DNA of 64,000 nucleotides, from the NCBI RefSeq assembly GCF_014650435.1, contig NZ_BMUY01000014.1, positions 1 to 64,000 on the forward strand, in the 5' to 3' direction. Below the pieces are notes generated by a model, which made no database searches, was not told the DNA's origin, and saw nothing but the letters and a program-made list of their open reading frames with translations. The DNA is from Streptomyces tendae. GTDB taxonomy: Bacteria > Actinomycetota > Actinomycetes > Streptomycetales > Streptomycetaceae. How positions within the stretch are numbered: position 1 is the first letter of the stretch; each line of letters begins with the position of its first letter. Of the stretch, positions 31,627-41,143 are shown piece by piece. Both the position numbers and the translations under genes were made by a program.

Positions 31627-31648
31627 GCCGCGCGGGGTTCCGCGCGGC
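31627..31648 (-). other. Hairpin between ylxR and infB
   Basis: A 9-bp perfect inverted repeat GCCGCGCGG/CCGCGCGGC around a GGTT loop lies 22 bases after the ylxR stop. In this operon it may be a partial terminator that sets different levels for infB, or a processing site. Confidence 0.55.
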
Positions 31649-31669
31649 ATGTCTTCCTTACCACGTTGC

Positions 31670-31975
31670 TCACATGCTGCTTTCAGCAACCTTGCTGCAA
31701 CCTTCTGCCTGCTCGACGTAGTGGCGCAACGCCTTTACGTCGAGCGGACCCGGGACGCGGAGCGCCCGCGGAAACGCCTTGCGGCGCACCGCCTGGTCGA
31801 CACAGACCGGTGCGGGGTGTACGTACGCACCCCGGCCGGGCAGCGTACCGCGTGGATCAGGGGTGCAATGACCCTCGACCACCACGGTGCGCAGCAGCTC
31901 GCTCTTGACCGCTCGCTCCCGGCACCCCACGCAGGTGCGCTCGGGGCATGCTCGGGTACGTGTCCGGCCAGACAC
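31670..31975 (-). CDS. ylxR: YlxR (DUF448) RNA-binding protein
   Basis: A 101-aa protein with the DUF448 core RTCVGCRERAVKSELLRTV and GRGAYVHPAPVC. YlxR proteins bind RNA and, in other bacteria, RNase P RNA, and act as nucleoid-associated regulators. It sits between nusA and infB, the conserved position. The GTG start has AGGAG only one to two bases upstream, so a start slightly downstream is possible. Confidence 0.9.
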   Translation of the reverse strand: MSGRTRTRACPERTCVGCRERAVKSELLRTVVVEGHCTPDPRGTLPGRGAYVHPAPVCVDQAVRRKAFPRALRVPGPLDVKALRHYVEQAEGCSKVAESSM

Positions 31976-32077
31976 TCCTAAGTCTACCTCCCCGGACCGA
32001 CCTCACCCCTTCGGGGCAAGAATCGAACACGTGCCGCACGCAAAGCTGTCGTGATCTCAGCGCCGTGCGGCTTGGAT

Positions 32078-33124
32078 CTATTCCCCGCGACCGCCGGACG
32101 ACCCGTCGGACGACCGCTCCGCGGACTGCTCCGACGCCTGGTTCTCCGGCTGCTCGGTGTCCGGGCGGATGTCGATCCGCCAGCCGGTCAGCCGGGCCGC
32201 GAGCCGGGCGTTCTGGCCTTCCTTGCCGATGGCCAGCGACAGCTGGTAGTCGGGCACGATCACGCGCGCGGAGCGGGCCGCCAGATCCACGACCTCCACC
32301 TTGGAGACGCGGGCCGGGGAGAGCGCGTTCGCCACCATCTCGGCCGGGTCGTCCGACCAGTCGACGATGTCGATCTTCTCGCCGTTCAGCTCGCCCATGA
32401 CGTTGCGCACCCGGCCGCCCATGGGGCCGATGCAGGCGCCCTTGGCGTTCAGGCCCGAGCGGGTGGAGCGTACGGCGATCTTGGTGCGGTGGCCTGCCTC
32501 GCGAGCGATCGCGGAGATCTCGACGGACCCGTCCGCGATCTCCGGCACCTCCAGGGCGAACAGCTTCTTCACCAGGTTGGGGTGCGTGCGGGAGAGCGTC
32601 ACGGAGGGGCCCCGTACGCCCTTGGCCACCCGGACGACGTACGAGCGCAGGCGCGTGCCGTGCGGGTAGGTCTCGCCGGGCACCTGCTCCTGCACCGGCA
32701 GGATGGCCTCCAGCTTGCCGATGTCGACCAGCACGTTCTTCGGGTCGCGGCCCTGCTGGACCACGCCGGTGACGATGTCGCCCTCACGGCCGGCGTACTC
32801 GCCGAGCGTCGCGTCGTCCTCGGCGTCGCGCAGCCGCTGCAGGATGACCTGCTTGGCGGTGGTGGCGGCGATGCGGCCGAAGTCGGACGGGGTGTCGTCG
32901 AACTCGCGGGCCGCCTGGCCCTCCTCGAGGTCGTCCGGGTCCTCCTTCGCCCACACGGTCACATGGCCGGTGTTCCGGTCGAGCTCCACGCGCGCGTGCC
33001 GGCGGCTTCCCTCGGTGCGGTGGTAGGCGATGAGGAGGGCCGACTCGATCGCCTCGACCAGCAGGTCGAAGGAGATCTCCTTCTCCCGTACCAAGCCCCG
33101 CAGGGCGCTCATGTCGATGTCCAC
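32078..33124 (-). CDS. nusA: Transcription elongation/antitermination factor NusA
   Basis: A 348-aa factor with the N-terminal RNA polymerase-binding domain, an S1 domain (EGDIVTGVVQQGRDPKNVLVDIGK) and two KH domains (GACIGPMGGRVRNVMGEL; YQLSLAIGKEGQNARLAARLTGW). It lacks the acidic C-terminal repeats of the E. coli protein, as usual in actinobacteria. GTG start at 33124; its GAGGAGG binding site lies within the end of rimP, 2 bases upstream, so the genes are coupled. Confidence 0.96.
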   Translation of the reverse strand: MDIDMSALRGLVREKEISFDLLVEAIESALLIAYHRTEGSRRHARVELDRNTGHVTVWAKEDPDDLEEGQAAREFDDTPSDFGRIAATTAKQVILQRLRDAEDDATLGEYAGREGDIVTGVVQQGRDPKNVLVDIGKLEAILPVQEQVPGETYPHGTRLRSYVVRVAKGVRGPSVTLSRTHPNLVKKLFALEVPEIADGSVEISAIAREAGHRTKIAVRSTRSGLNAKGACIGPMGGRVRNVMGELNGEKIDIVDWSDDPAEMVANALSPARVSKVEVVDLAARSARVIVPDYQLSLAIGKEGQNARLAARLTGWRIDIRPDTEQPENQASEQSAERSSDGSSGGRGE

Positions 33125-33126
33125 GG

Positions 33127-33669
33127 CTACGCCTCCTCCTCTTCCGTCTTGTTGTTGTTTTCCGGCTGGTTGTCGTTCTTGTCGCTCTTGGTGTCCTTGC
33201 GGTTGAACTCGACCTGGACGCGCGCCTTGTCGATGTCGCCGAAGGGCAGTCTGCGGGTGGTGGCCTTGCGGCCCTTCACCCCTGGTACTTCGAGGTCGAG
33301 TCCGTCCTCGTCCACGGCGAGGATCCGGGCGACCAGTTCGCCGCCCTCGTGCAGCTGGAAGCGGACCAGGCGGTCCGTGGCGCGCACGTAGTGGCGGTGC
33401 TGGGTGAGGGAGCGCTCCGCGCCGGGGGTGCCGACCTCGAGGGTGTACTCCCCCTCGCCCATCGCGTCGGTCTCGTCGAGCTTCGCCGAGAGCGCGCGGC
33501 TCACATCGGCGATTCGGTCCAGGTCCGCTCCGGTGTCGGAGTCGACGACCACGCTCAGCACACGCCTGCGGCCGACCGAGTCCACCGCGATCTCTTCGAG
33601 GTCCAGTCCCTGGGAGGCGACGAGCGGCTCAAGCAGCTCTCGCAGCCTCTCGCTCTGGGTGGTGCTCAT
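33127..33669 (-). CDS. rimP: Ribosome maturation factor RimP
   Basis: A 180-aa 30S maturation factor. The N-terminal domain (LRELLEPLVASQGLDLEEIAV) and the core motif (YTLEVGTPGAERSLTQHRHY) are typical. The C-terminus is an acidic, Asn/Glu-rich tail. The start is the ATG at 33669 (MSTTQSERLRE); the open frame upstream is not coding-like. It is the first gene of rimP-nusA-ylxR-infB and divergent from the lipoprotein gene across 251 bases. Confidence 0.93.
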   Translation of the reverse strand: MSTTQSERLRELLEPLVASQGLDLEEIAVDSVGRRRVLSVVVDSDTGADLDRIADVSRALSAKLDETDAMGEGEYTLEVGTPGAERSLTQHRHYVRATDRLVRFQLHEGGELVARILAVDEDGLDLEVPGVKGRKATTRRLPFGDIDKARVQVEFNRKDTKSDKNDNQPENNNKTEEEEA

Positions 33670-33920
33670 CCGGGTGACTCCTCGGCCGCGTGTGCTGTTG
33701 TGGGACGGTGCGCGTGTCTGGTCAAAGGGTATCCGGTCGCGGGGGGTGTTGCCGTCCACCCGGGTCGGGCGGTGCCGATGAGTGGTGGCCGGGCGGTGCA
33801 CGGGTACCGTGATCACGGGCGGGCGGGATCTCGGGTTTCCGTCGCGTTGGTCGTCGTTCTGCCGTGGTTTTTTGTCGCTTTTTTCGTCGTTTCCGTACGA
33901 GCCTGTCGAGGACGTCTGCC

Positions 33921-34550
33921 GTGTCGCTTTCCCCATCGCCGCGCCGCCCGTCCCGGGGGCCGCGCAGAAGGAGCCTGCTCGCCTCGGCCGCCGGGGCCGC
34001 GGGGGCCGCCCTGCTCGTCGGGTGTACCGGAGGGTCGGGCTCCGGCGAGTCGGGGGGCGGGCCCTCGGACACCGAGCGGGCACGCGCGCGTGCGGCCCGG
34101 GACAGTGCGGAGCTGGCCGCGCGGTATGCGGCGGTGATCGCCGCCCATCCCGGGCTGGCGGAGCGGCTGGGGCCGCTGCGGGACGGCGTCGTGCGGCACG
34201 TGGAGGCGTTCGGCGGCGTGCGGGCGGGTTCGCCTTCGCCGACGGTGTCGGGGACGGCGTCGGCATCGGGGACGGCGTCGGCCGCGTCGCCCTCGGTCTC
34301 CGCTCGGGCCGCCGGGCCGGGGGGTGACGCCGGTGGCGCCGGTGAGTCCGGTGACGTCAGTGACTCCGGGGACTCCCAGGTCGTGCCTGCGGATGAGAAG
34401 GGCGCGCTGGCGCTGCTCGCCGGGGCCGAGCGGAAGCTCGCCGATCGGCGGGCCCGTGCGCTGCTGGAGGTGCCGGGTGAGTTGGCTCGGCTGCTCGCCT
34501 CGGTCGCGGCGGCCGGGGCCGCGCACGTGTTCCTGCTGACGGAGGGCTGA
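33921..34550 (+). CDS. Putative lipoprotein
   Basis: A 209-aa secreted lipoprotein. The N-terminus has PRRRSLLAS, a Tat-like twin-arginine motif, then a hydrophobic stretch and the lipobox LLVGC (cysteine near residue 35). The mature part is Ala/Gly/Ser-rich with two helical segments and a low-complexity middle. No named domain is recognised. The GTG at 33921 is chosen because it gives a compact signal peptide. The next gene (DUF4439) starts 4 bases after its stop; the two form an operon. Confidence 0.82.
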   Translation: MSLSPSPRRPSRGPRRRSLLASAAGAAGAALLVGCTGGSGSGESGGGPSDTERARARAARDSAELAARYAAVIAAHPGLAERLGPLRDGVVRHVEAFGGVRAGSPSPTVSGTASASGTASAASPSVSARAAGPGGDAGGAGESGDVSDSGDSQVVPADEKGALALLAGAERKLADRRARALLEVPGELARLLASVAAAGAAHVFLLTEG

Positions 34551-34553
34551 CGG

Positions 34554-35060
34554 GTGGGCAAGGCGGAGGACGGGCGGCTGGACGCCCTCCAGGCGGCGCT
34601 GGCCGCGGAGCACGCGGCGGTGTACGGCTACGGGGTCGTCGGCGGACGGATCGTCGAGGAACGGCGTGCCGAGGCGCGCACGGCGTACGACGCGCACCGG
34701 GCGCGGCGGGACGCGCTGGCGCGCGAGGTGCGGGACCTGGGCGGTGCGCCGGTCGCCGCGGCGGCGGGGTACGCGCTGCCCTTCTCGGTGCCGGACTCGG
34801 CGGCGGCGGTACGGCTGGCGGCCGAGCTGGAGGACCGGGTGGCCGGGGTGTACTCCGATCTGGTGCGGGCGGCCGAGGGCGACGGACGGGCCTCGGCGGC
34901 CGCGGCGCTGCGCGAGGCCGCGGTGCGTGCGGTGCGCTGGCGGGGCGGGAGCGTAGCCTTCCCTGGGCTCGCCGAGCGGGCAGCCGGCACGTCGGCCGGG
35001 CGGCGGTCCGCTCCGGATGCCTCCGACACGACGGCTGCGACGGCATCACCGACTGCGTAA
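34554..35060 (+). CDS. DUF4439 ferritin-like protein
   Basis: A 168-aa protein with a ferritin-like DUF4439 four-helix pattern (LDALQAALAAEHAAVYGYGVVGGRI, and AVRLAAELEDRVAGVYSDLVRA). Glutamates in helices one and three could bind metal, but not all ferritin ligands are visible. No signal peptide. GTG start right after the lipoprotein gene. The function is unknown; actinobacterial homologues occur with the same lipoprotein neighbour. Confidence 0.82.
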   Translation: MGKAEDGRLDALQAALAAEHAAVYGYGVVGGRIVEERRAEARTAYDAHRARRDALAREVRDLGGAPVAAAAGYALPFSVPDSAAAVRLAAELEDRVAGVYSDLVRAAEGDGRASAAAALREAAVRAVRWRGGSVAFPGLAERAAGTSAGRRSAPDASDTTAATASPTA

Positions 35061-35099
35061 CGCGTACGGCACTCCGTACGGGAAGGGAACGGCTCGCGC

Positions 35100-36020
35100 A
35101 TGGCTTTCGAACCGCCGCGGCGTTTGGTCAAGGCGCTCGGCGAGACGGCACCGGACGGTGACGACTGGTTGGCGAAGCTGCCCGAAGTGGCGGAGCGGGC
35201 CGTGGCGCGGCGGGAGTTGGCGGTCGAGCGGGTGCAGGTGCCCGGCGGGCGCAGCAGCCTGGTGGTCCTGGTGCGGACGGCCGAGGGGGCGCCGGCGGTG
35301 CTGAAGCTCGCCCCGCGCCGGGCGCGGCCGGGGAGCGAGCGGGCCGCGCTCGCGCACTGGGGCGGGCGGGGTGCCGTGCAGTTGCGGGAAGTGTGGGCCG
35401 GGGACGGGGCCGAGGGGACCGACGAGGGCGTGCTGCTGCTGGAGCGGCTGCATCCGGACGTGTCGGTGCGGTCGCTGCCGGAGGCCAAGGCGTTGCTGGA
35501 GGCCGCGGGGACGTTGCGGCGGCTGTGGGTGGAGCCGCCGGCCTCCCATCCCTTCGAGACGGTGGCCGAGCGGACCGGGCGGCAGGCCGAGGCGATGCGG
35601 GCGGGGGCGGCGGCGGACGCGGAGATCGCGCCGCTGGTCGACGCGGCGCTGGCGGCGCGGGCGGAGCTGCTCGCCGAGCCGCCGGAGCGGCGGTTGCTGC
35701 ACGGGACGTTCCGGCAGAGCAAGGTGCTGGCCGGGGATCGGATGCCGTGGCTTGCGGTGGGGCCCGATCCGGTGGTCGGGGAGAGCGCGTTCGATCTGGC
35801 GCGGCTGGTGCGGGACCGGGTGGAGGATCTGATCGCACAGCCGTCGGGGGCGTCGACGACTCGGCGGCGGATCAAGCGGCTCGCGGAGTCGCTGGAGGTC
35901 GATCAGGAGCGGCTGCGGGGGTGGACGCTGTTCCGGGCGGTGGAGTCGGGGGTGCGGGCCCGGCGAGTGGGGCGGGAGCAGGACGCGGAGCTCTTGTTGG
36001 AGTTCGCGGGGTGGTTGTGA
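35100..36020 (+). CDS. Aminoglycoside phosphotransferase-like protein, catalytic residues missing
   Basis: A 306-aa protein with the fold and layout of APH(6)-type kinases: VLKL (K69) in the N-lobe, then the loop LLHGTFRQSKVL (about 199-210) and WLAVGPDPVVGESAFDLARLVRD. Active APH(6) enzymes have HGDxxxxN and an IDP motif. Here the catalytic Asp is T203, the Asn is K208 and the metal-binding Asp is G221. It is therefore likely a pseudokinase rather than a resistance enzyme. It is the third gene of the lipoprotein-DUF4439 run, 39 bases after it. Confidence 0.85.
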   Translation: MAFEPPRRLVKALGETAPDGDDWLAKLPEVAERAVARRELAVERVQVPGGRSSLVVLVRTAEGAPAVLKLAPRRARPGSERAALAHWGGRGAVQLREVWAGDGAEGTDEGVLLLERLHPDVSVRSLPEAKALLEAAGTLRRLWVEPPASHPFETVAERTGRQAEAMRAGAAADAEIAPLVDAALAARAELLAEPPERRLLHGTFRQSKVLAGDRMPWLAVGPDPVVGESAFDLARLVRDRVEDLIAQPSGASTTRRRIKRLAESLEVDQERLRGWTLFRAVESGVRARRVGREQDAELLLEFAGWL

Positions 36021-36029
36021 CGGTGTGCG

Positions 36030-36106
36030 TGCGGGTGCCTGCGGCGCCTGTGCGGGTTCTGTGGGAGTGCGGGATGCCTGCGGCGCCGCTGCGGGTTCGG
36101 TGGGGG
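36030..36106. repeat. Tandem 38/39-bp imperfect repeat
   Basis: Two adjacent copies (36030-36067, 36068-36106) of a G-rich unit beginning TGCGGG(A)TGCCTGCGGCGCC differ at a few positions. They follow the stop codon of the APH-like gene by about 10 bases. Confidence 0.7.
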
Positions 36107-36466
36107 TGCGCGTAGCGCGGTGCGTGGGGTGGTGGGTCGGGGCCGCGCCGGGGGGTGTTCGTCCTCGGAACGGCGCGGAATCGGTTTCTTGAAGAGGTGC
36201 GCGGCGTTGACGCGCCAACCGCTGCGGGCGAACACCCCCCGACACGTCCCCTGCTCGCCGTACGCGCCTGCGGGCCGTCGCCCCGCCGCCGCGGGCAGTC
36301 GTGCCGCTGGGGCGGCACGGGTGGGCGCGGCGGCACCCCGGCAGCGCCGGGCCACGCGACCCACCCTCGCGGCCACATCCGCGCCGGGTGCCGAGGCCAC
36401 GCCGGGCCGCGTTCCCCCGCCCCCGGGGGCCCGCGCCGGGGGCAGGGAACGCCGGGTCGCTTCGGG
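36107..36466. other. Gene-free region between convergent APH-like gene and proS
   Basis: About 360 very GC-rich bases with no convincing gene on either strand. Short inverted repeats (for example CCGGGGG near the proS end) could stop transcription from both sides, but no single strong terminator stands out. Confidence 0.5.
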
Positions 36467-38170
36467 TCAGCTGGTGAGGCGGGTGAGGGCTTCCTCGACC
36501 GTTACTTCCTCGCGCTCCCCCGTACGTCGGTCCTTCAGCTCGACCACGCCCTCGGCGGAGCGGCGGCCGGCCACCAGGATCTGCGGGACGCCGATGAGTT
36601 CCGCGTCGGTGAACTTCACGCCGGGAGAGACTCCCGCGCGGTCGTCCACCAGGACCCGGACGCCGGCCGCGGCCAGCTTGTCGGAGACCTCCAGGGCCAG
36701 CTCGGTCTGCAGGGCCTTGCCGGCGGCGACGACGTGGACGTCGGCCGGGGCGACCTCCTTGGACCAGACGAGGCCCTTGTCGTCGGCGTGCTGCTCGGCG
36801 AGGGCGGCCACCGCGCGGGAGACGCCGATGCCGTAGGAGCCCATGGTGACGCGGGCCGGCTTGCCGTTCTGGCCGAGGACGTCGAGCTTGAGGGCGTCGG
36901 CGTACTTGCGGCCCAGCTGGAAGATGTGGCCGATCTCGATGGCGCGGTCCAGCTTGAGGCCGGTGCCGCAGTTGGGGCACGGGTCGCCCTCGCGGACGAC
37001 GACGACGTCCACGTAGGTGTCGACCTCGAAGTCGCGGCCCGCCACGACGTTCTTGGCGTGCGTGTCGGCCTTGTTGGCGCCCGTGATCCACGCGGTGCCG
37101 GGGGCGACGCGGGGGTCGGCGACGTACTTGACCTTGTCGCCCAGGCCCTGCGGGCCGACGTAGCCGCGGACCAGGTCGGGGCGGCCGACGAAGTCCTCGG
37201 CGGTGACCAGCTCGACGGCGGCCGGGGCGAAGTGCGCCTCGACCTTGTCCATGTCGACCTCGCGGTCGCCGGGGACGCCCACGGCCACGATCTCGCCGTC
37301 CACCTTGACGAGGAGGTTCTTGAGGGTGGCCGAGGCCGGTACGCCCAGGGAGGCCGCCAGGGTCTCGATGGTCGGGGTGTCGGGGGTGGGGATGTCCTCG
37401 GCCGCGGGGACGTCGGCCGCCTCTACGGGGCTCAGCTTGTAGGTGATCGCCTCGGTGTTGGCGGCGTAGTCGCAGTTCGGGCAGTCGGCGAAGGTGTCCT
37501 CGCCTGCCTCGGCGGGGGCCAGGAACTCCTCGGACTTGGAGCCGCCCATGGCGCCCGCGGTGGCCGCGACGATGCGGTAGTCGAGGCCCAGGCGCTCGAA
37601 GATGCGCTGGTAGGCGGCGCGGTGCAGGGCGTAGGACTCCGCGAGGCCCTCGTCGGCCACGTCGAAGGAGTAGGAGTCCTTCATGAGGAACTCGCGGCCG
37701 CGCAGGATGCCGGCCCGGGGGCGGGCCTCGTCGCGGTACTTGTTCTGGATCTGGTAGAGGATGACCGGCAGGTCCTTGTAGGACGATGCCTGGTCCTTGA
37801 CCAGGAGCGTGAAGATCTCCTCGTGGGTGGGGCCCAGGAGGTAGTCGCCGCCCTTGCGGTCCTGGAGGCGGAAGAGTTCGGGGCCGTACTCCTGCCAGCG
37901 GCCCGTCGCCTCGTACGGCTCGCGCGGCAGGAGGGCGGGGAGCTGGACCTCCTGGGCGCCGATGGCGTCCATCTCCTCGCGGACGATGCGCTCGATGTTG
38001 CCGAGGACCTTCTTGCCGAGCGGCAGCCAGCTCCACAGGCCGGCGGCGGTGCGGCGCACGTAGCCGGCGCGGACCAGCAGCTTGTGGCTGAGGACCTCGG
38101 CGTCCGCCGGGTCGTCGCGCAGCGTCTTCGCCATCAACTTCGACATGCGCTGGACCGGTGCGTTGGCCAT
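36467..38170 (-). CDS. proS: Prolyl-tRNA synthetase
   Basis: A 567-aa class II aminoacyl-tRNA synthetase of the bacterial type. The N-terminal catalytic core (RTAAGLWSWLPLGKKVLGNIERIVREEM) carries motif 1, DEARPRAGILRGREFLMKDSYSF is motif 2, and GSYGIGVSRAVAALAEQ is motif 3. A YbaK-like editing insertion lies between (about 250-380). The anticodon-binding domain is at the C-terminus. The length is normal. Confidence 0.96.
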   Translation of the reverse strand: MANAPVQRMSKLMAKTLRDDPADAEVLSHKLLVRAGYVRRTAAGLWSWLPLGKKVLGNIERIVREEMDAIGAQEVQLPALLPREPYEATGRWQEYGPELFRLQDRKGGDYLLGPTHEEIFTLLVKDQASSYKDLPVILYQIQNKYRDEARPRAGILRGREFLMKDSYSFDVADEGLAESYALHRAAYQRIFERLGLDYRIVAATAGAMGGSKSEEFLAPAEAGEDTFADCPNCDYAANTEAITYKLSPVEAADVPAAEDIPTPDTPTIETLAASLGVPASATLKNLLVKVDGEIVAVGVPGDREVDMDKVEAHFAPAAVELVTAEDFVGRPDLVRGYVGPQGLGDKVKYVADPRVAPGTAWITGANKADTHAKNVVAGRDFEVDTYVDVVVVREGDPCPNCGTGLKLDRAIEIGHIFQLGRKYADALKLDVLGQNGKPARVTMGSYGIGVSRAVAALAEQHADDKGLVWSKEVAPADVHVVAAGKALQTELALEVSDKLAAAGVRVLVDDRAGVSPGVKFTDAELIGVPQILVAGRRSAEGVVELKDRRTGEREEVTVEEALTRLTS

Positions 38171-38243
38171 GGTTCTCGTGTCTCCTGCTGCGTAAGGGTG
38201 GTGCTAGGAGGTTAGCCGGGCGGTCCGGTGCGGTGGAAATCGG

Positions 38244-38786
38244 TTATCGGCCCGCCGGTGGCCGGTGCAGGGGAAGCGGGGCACCCATCACCGCGTACGG
38301 CTTGGGGGCGCTGGGGAAGAGGACCCGGCGGGCGAGGTCCTGGTAGCCGAGGGAGCGGTAGAGGCCGCGGGCGGGGCTCTCGGTGTCGATCGCGGAGAGG
38401 ATCGAGCGGGGCTCGGTGGCGGCGTCGGTGATCGTGGTGATCAGAGCGCGGCCCGCGCCGCGGTTCTGGTGGGACGGGTGGACGTGGAGTTCGGTGATGA
38501 CGAAGGAGTCGTCGAGCCAGGCGTCGGTGCCCTGGGCGCGGAGGTAGGGCTCGACGACGGTGGACCACCAGTGGGTGCGGTCGTTGGGCATGCCGTAGAC
38601 GAAGCCGACGAGACGGCCCCGGACGGTGGCGCCGAGGGCTCTGGCGCCCGGGTGGGTCATGTGGCGCAGGACGATCTGACGGCGGACGGCCACCTCGTCG
38701 GGGCCGAGGCCGAAGGCGGCGGCTTGGACGGCCAGGGCCTCGTCCACGTGCGCGGAGAGGTCCAGTGGGCCGATCACGAGGTCCAT
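38244..38786 (-). CDS. GNAT family N-acetyltransferase
   Basis: A 180-aa acetyltransferase. The acetyl-CoA loop is ITELHVHPSHQNRGAGRALITTI (Q/RxxGxG/A type, about 97-119), followed by RGLYRSLGYQDL, the usual C-terminal GNAT motif. The substrate is unknown. It lies upstream of proS (73 bases) on the same strand, in a run of unrelated housekeeping genes. Confidence 0.88.
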   Translation of the reverse strand: MDLVIGPLDLSAHVDEALAVQAAAFGLGPDEVAVRRQIVLRHMTHPGARALGATVRGRLVGFVYGMPNDRTHWWSTVVEPYLRAQGTDAWLDDSFVITELHVHPSHQNRGAGRALITTITDAATEPRSILSAIDTESPARGLYRSLGYQDLARRVLFPSAPKPYAVMGAPLPLHRPPAGR

Positions 38787-38846
38787 GCCGGGGAGCCTAC
38801 AGGGGGGTTTCGGTTGGGGCGCTGGTGCTGGTGGTGCGCCAGCGGC

Positions 38847-39695
38847 TCAGAACAGGACGCTCATGAAGGCGCCCACCTCTTGGAAGCCGACCCGGAGGTA
38901 CGTCCGTCGCGCCGCCGTGTTGAAGTCGTTGACGTACAGGCTCGCCACCGGGGCGACGTCCGCGAGGGCGTAGCGCAGGACCGCCGCCATGCCCGGTGCC
39001 GCCAGGCCCTTGCCGCGGTACTCGGGGGCCACCCACACGCCCTGGATCTGGCAGGCGCGGTCGGTGGCGGCGCCGATCTCGGCCTTGAAGACGACCTTGC
39101 CGTCGGCGTCGAAGTGGGCGAAGGAGCGGCCGGAGCCGACGAGTTCGGCGACCCGGGCCTGGTAGAGCAGGCCGCCGTCGCCGGCCATCGGGGAGATGCC
39201 GACCTCCTCGGTGAACATCGCCACGCAGGCCGGCATGATCCGTTCCATCTCGTCCTTGCGGACGCGGCGGACGTAGGGGTCCGGGGCGATGTCGTCGGGG
39301 AGGCGGTCGGTGACCATGAGGGGCTGGTGGGTGCGGACCTCGCGGGCGGGGCCCCAGCCCGGTTCGAGCAGGCGCCAGAGCTGGGCGGTGGTGTCGGCGG
39401 GGCCGACGATCGAGGAGCAGCGGCGGCCGGCCCGGCGGGCGCGGTCGGCGAAGGCGCGGACGGCGCGCGGGGTGGCGCAGATGGGCACGAGGTTGGCGCC
39501 GGCGTAGCACAGGGACGTGAGCATGCCGTGCTCGTACCAGCCCCACATCTCGCCGCCGAGGCGCCACGGTTCGAGTCCGGCGATCTGGACGCGGGCGGCC
39601 ACGAAGGCGTTCGCGACCGGGTCGCGGTCGAGGATGGCGAGCGCGGCGTCCAGGTCGCTCGGTTCGAGCACGCGGGAGGTGGTCTGCGTCAACAC
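38847..39695 (-). CDS. GNAT acetyltransferase with N-terminal DUF4081
   Basis: A 282-aa protein: a DUF4081 domain (about 10-110, starting LEPSDLDAALAILDRDPVANAF) and a GNAT domain with IQGVWVAPEYRGKGLAAPGMAAVL and YVNDFNTAARRTYLRVGF. The start is the GTG at 39695, with GGTGAGG upstream at suitable spacing; a GTG at 39710 is also in frame. The pair DUF4081-GNAT next to ispG is common in actinobacteria. The substrate is not known. Confidence 0.87.
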   Translation of the reverse strand: MLTQTTSRVLEPSDLDAALAILDRDPVANAFVAARVQIAGLEPWRLGGEMWGWYEHGMLTSLCYAGANLVPICATPRAVRAFADRARRAGRRCSSIVGPADTTAQLWRLLEPGWGPAREVRTHQPLMVTDRLPDDIAPDPYVRRVRKDEMERIMPACVAMFTEEVGISPMAGDGGLLYQARVAELVGSGRSFAHFDADGKVVFKAEIGAATDRACQIQGVWVAPEYRGKGLAAPGMAAVLRYALADVAPVASLYVNDFNTAARRTYLRVGFQEVGAFMSVLF

Positions 39696-39790
39696 GTGCG
39701 GGGGCCTCACCCTGAGATCTGCTGGTCCCCGCACTGTACCTGCCGCGAATATGCCGCGCCGCCCCCCGGGGCGACGCGGCACGAGGTGGA

Positions 39791-40948
<1,158 letters not shown>

Positions 40949-41096
40949 CTGCTGTGCAACCCCAAGTCGTGGATCAAGGTCCGGCCCCGTTCAGCGGCGG
41001 GCTCCGGCCTTCGAGATTACGGCACCGAGATGAACGCCGGGCACGCGGCGTACGGGAGATGCACCCTTTGGCGTCCATCTGCCGGGTGAGGCGAGT

Positions 41097-41137
41097 GAAG
41101 CCCGGTCCGGAGGGACATGCTCTCCGGATCGGGCTTC
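41097..41137 (-). terminator. Terminator downstream of the rseP-like gene
   Basis: A 15-bp inverted repeat with one G-T pair (41097-41111 with 41123-41137) and an 11-nt loop, 7 bases past the protease stop. It separates the dxr-rseP unit from ispG. Confidence 0.82.
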
Positions 41138-41143
41138 CCGCCG

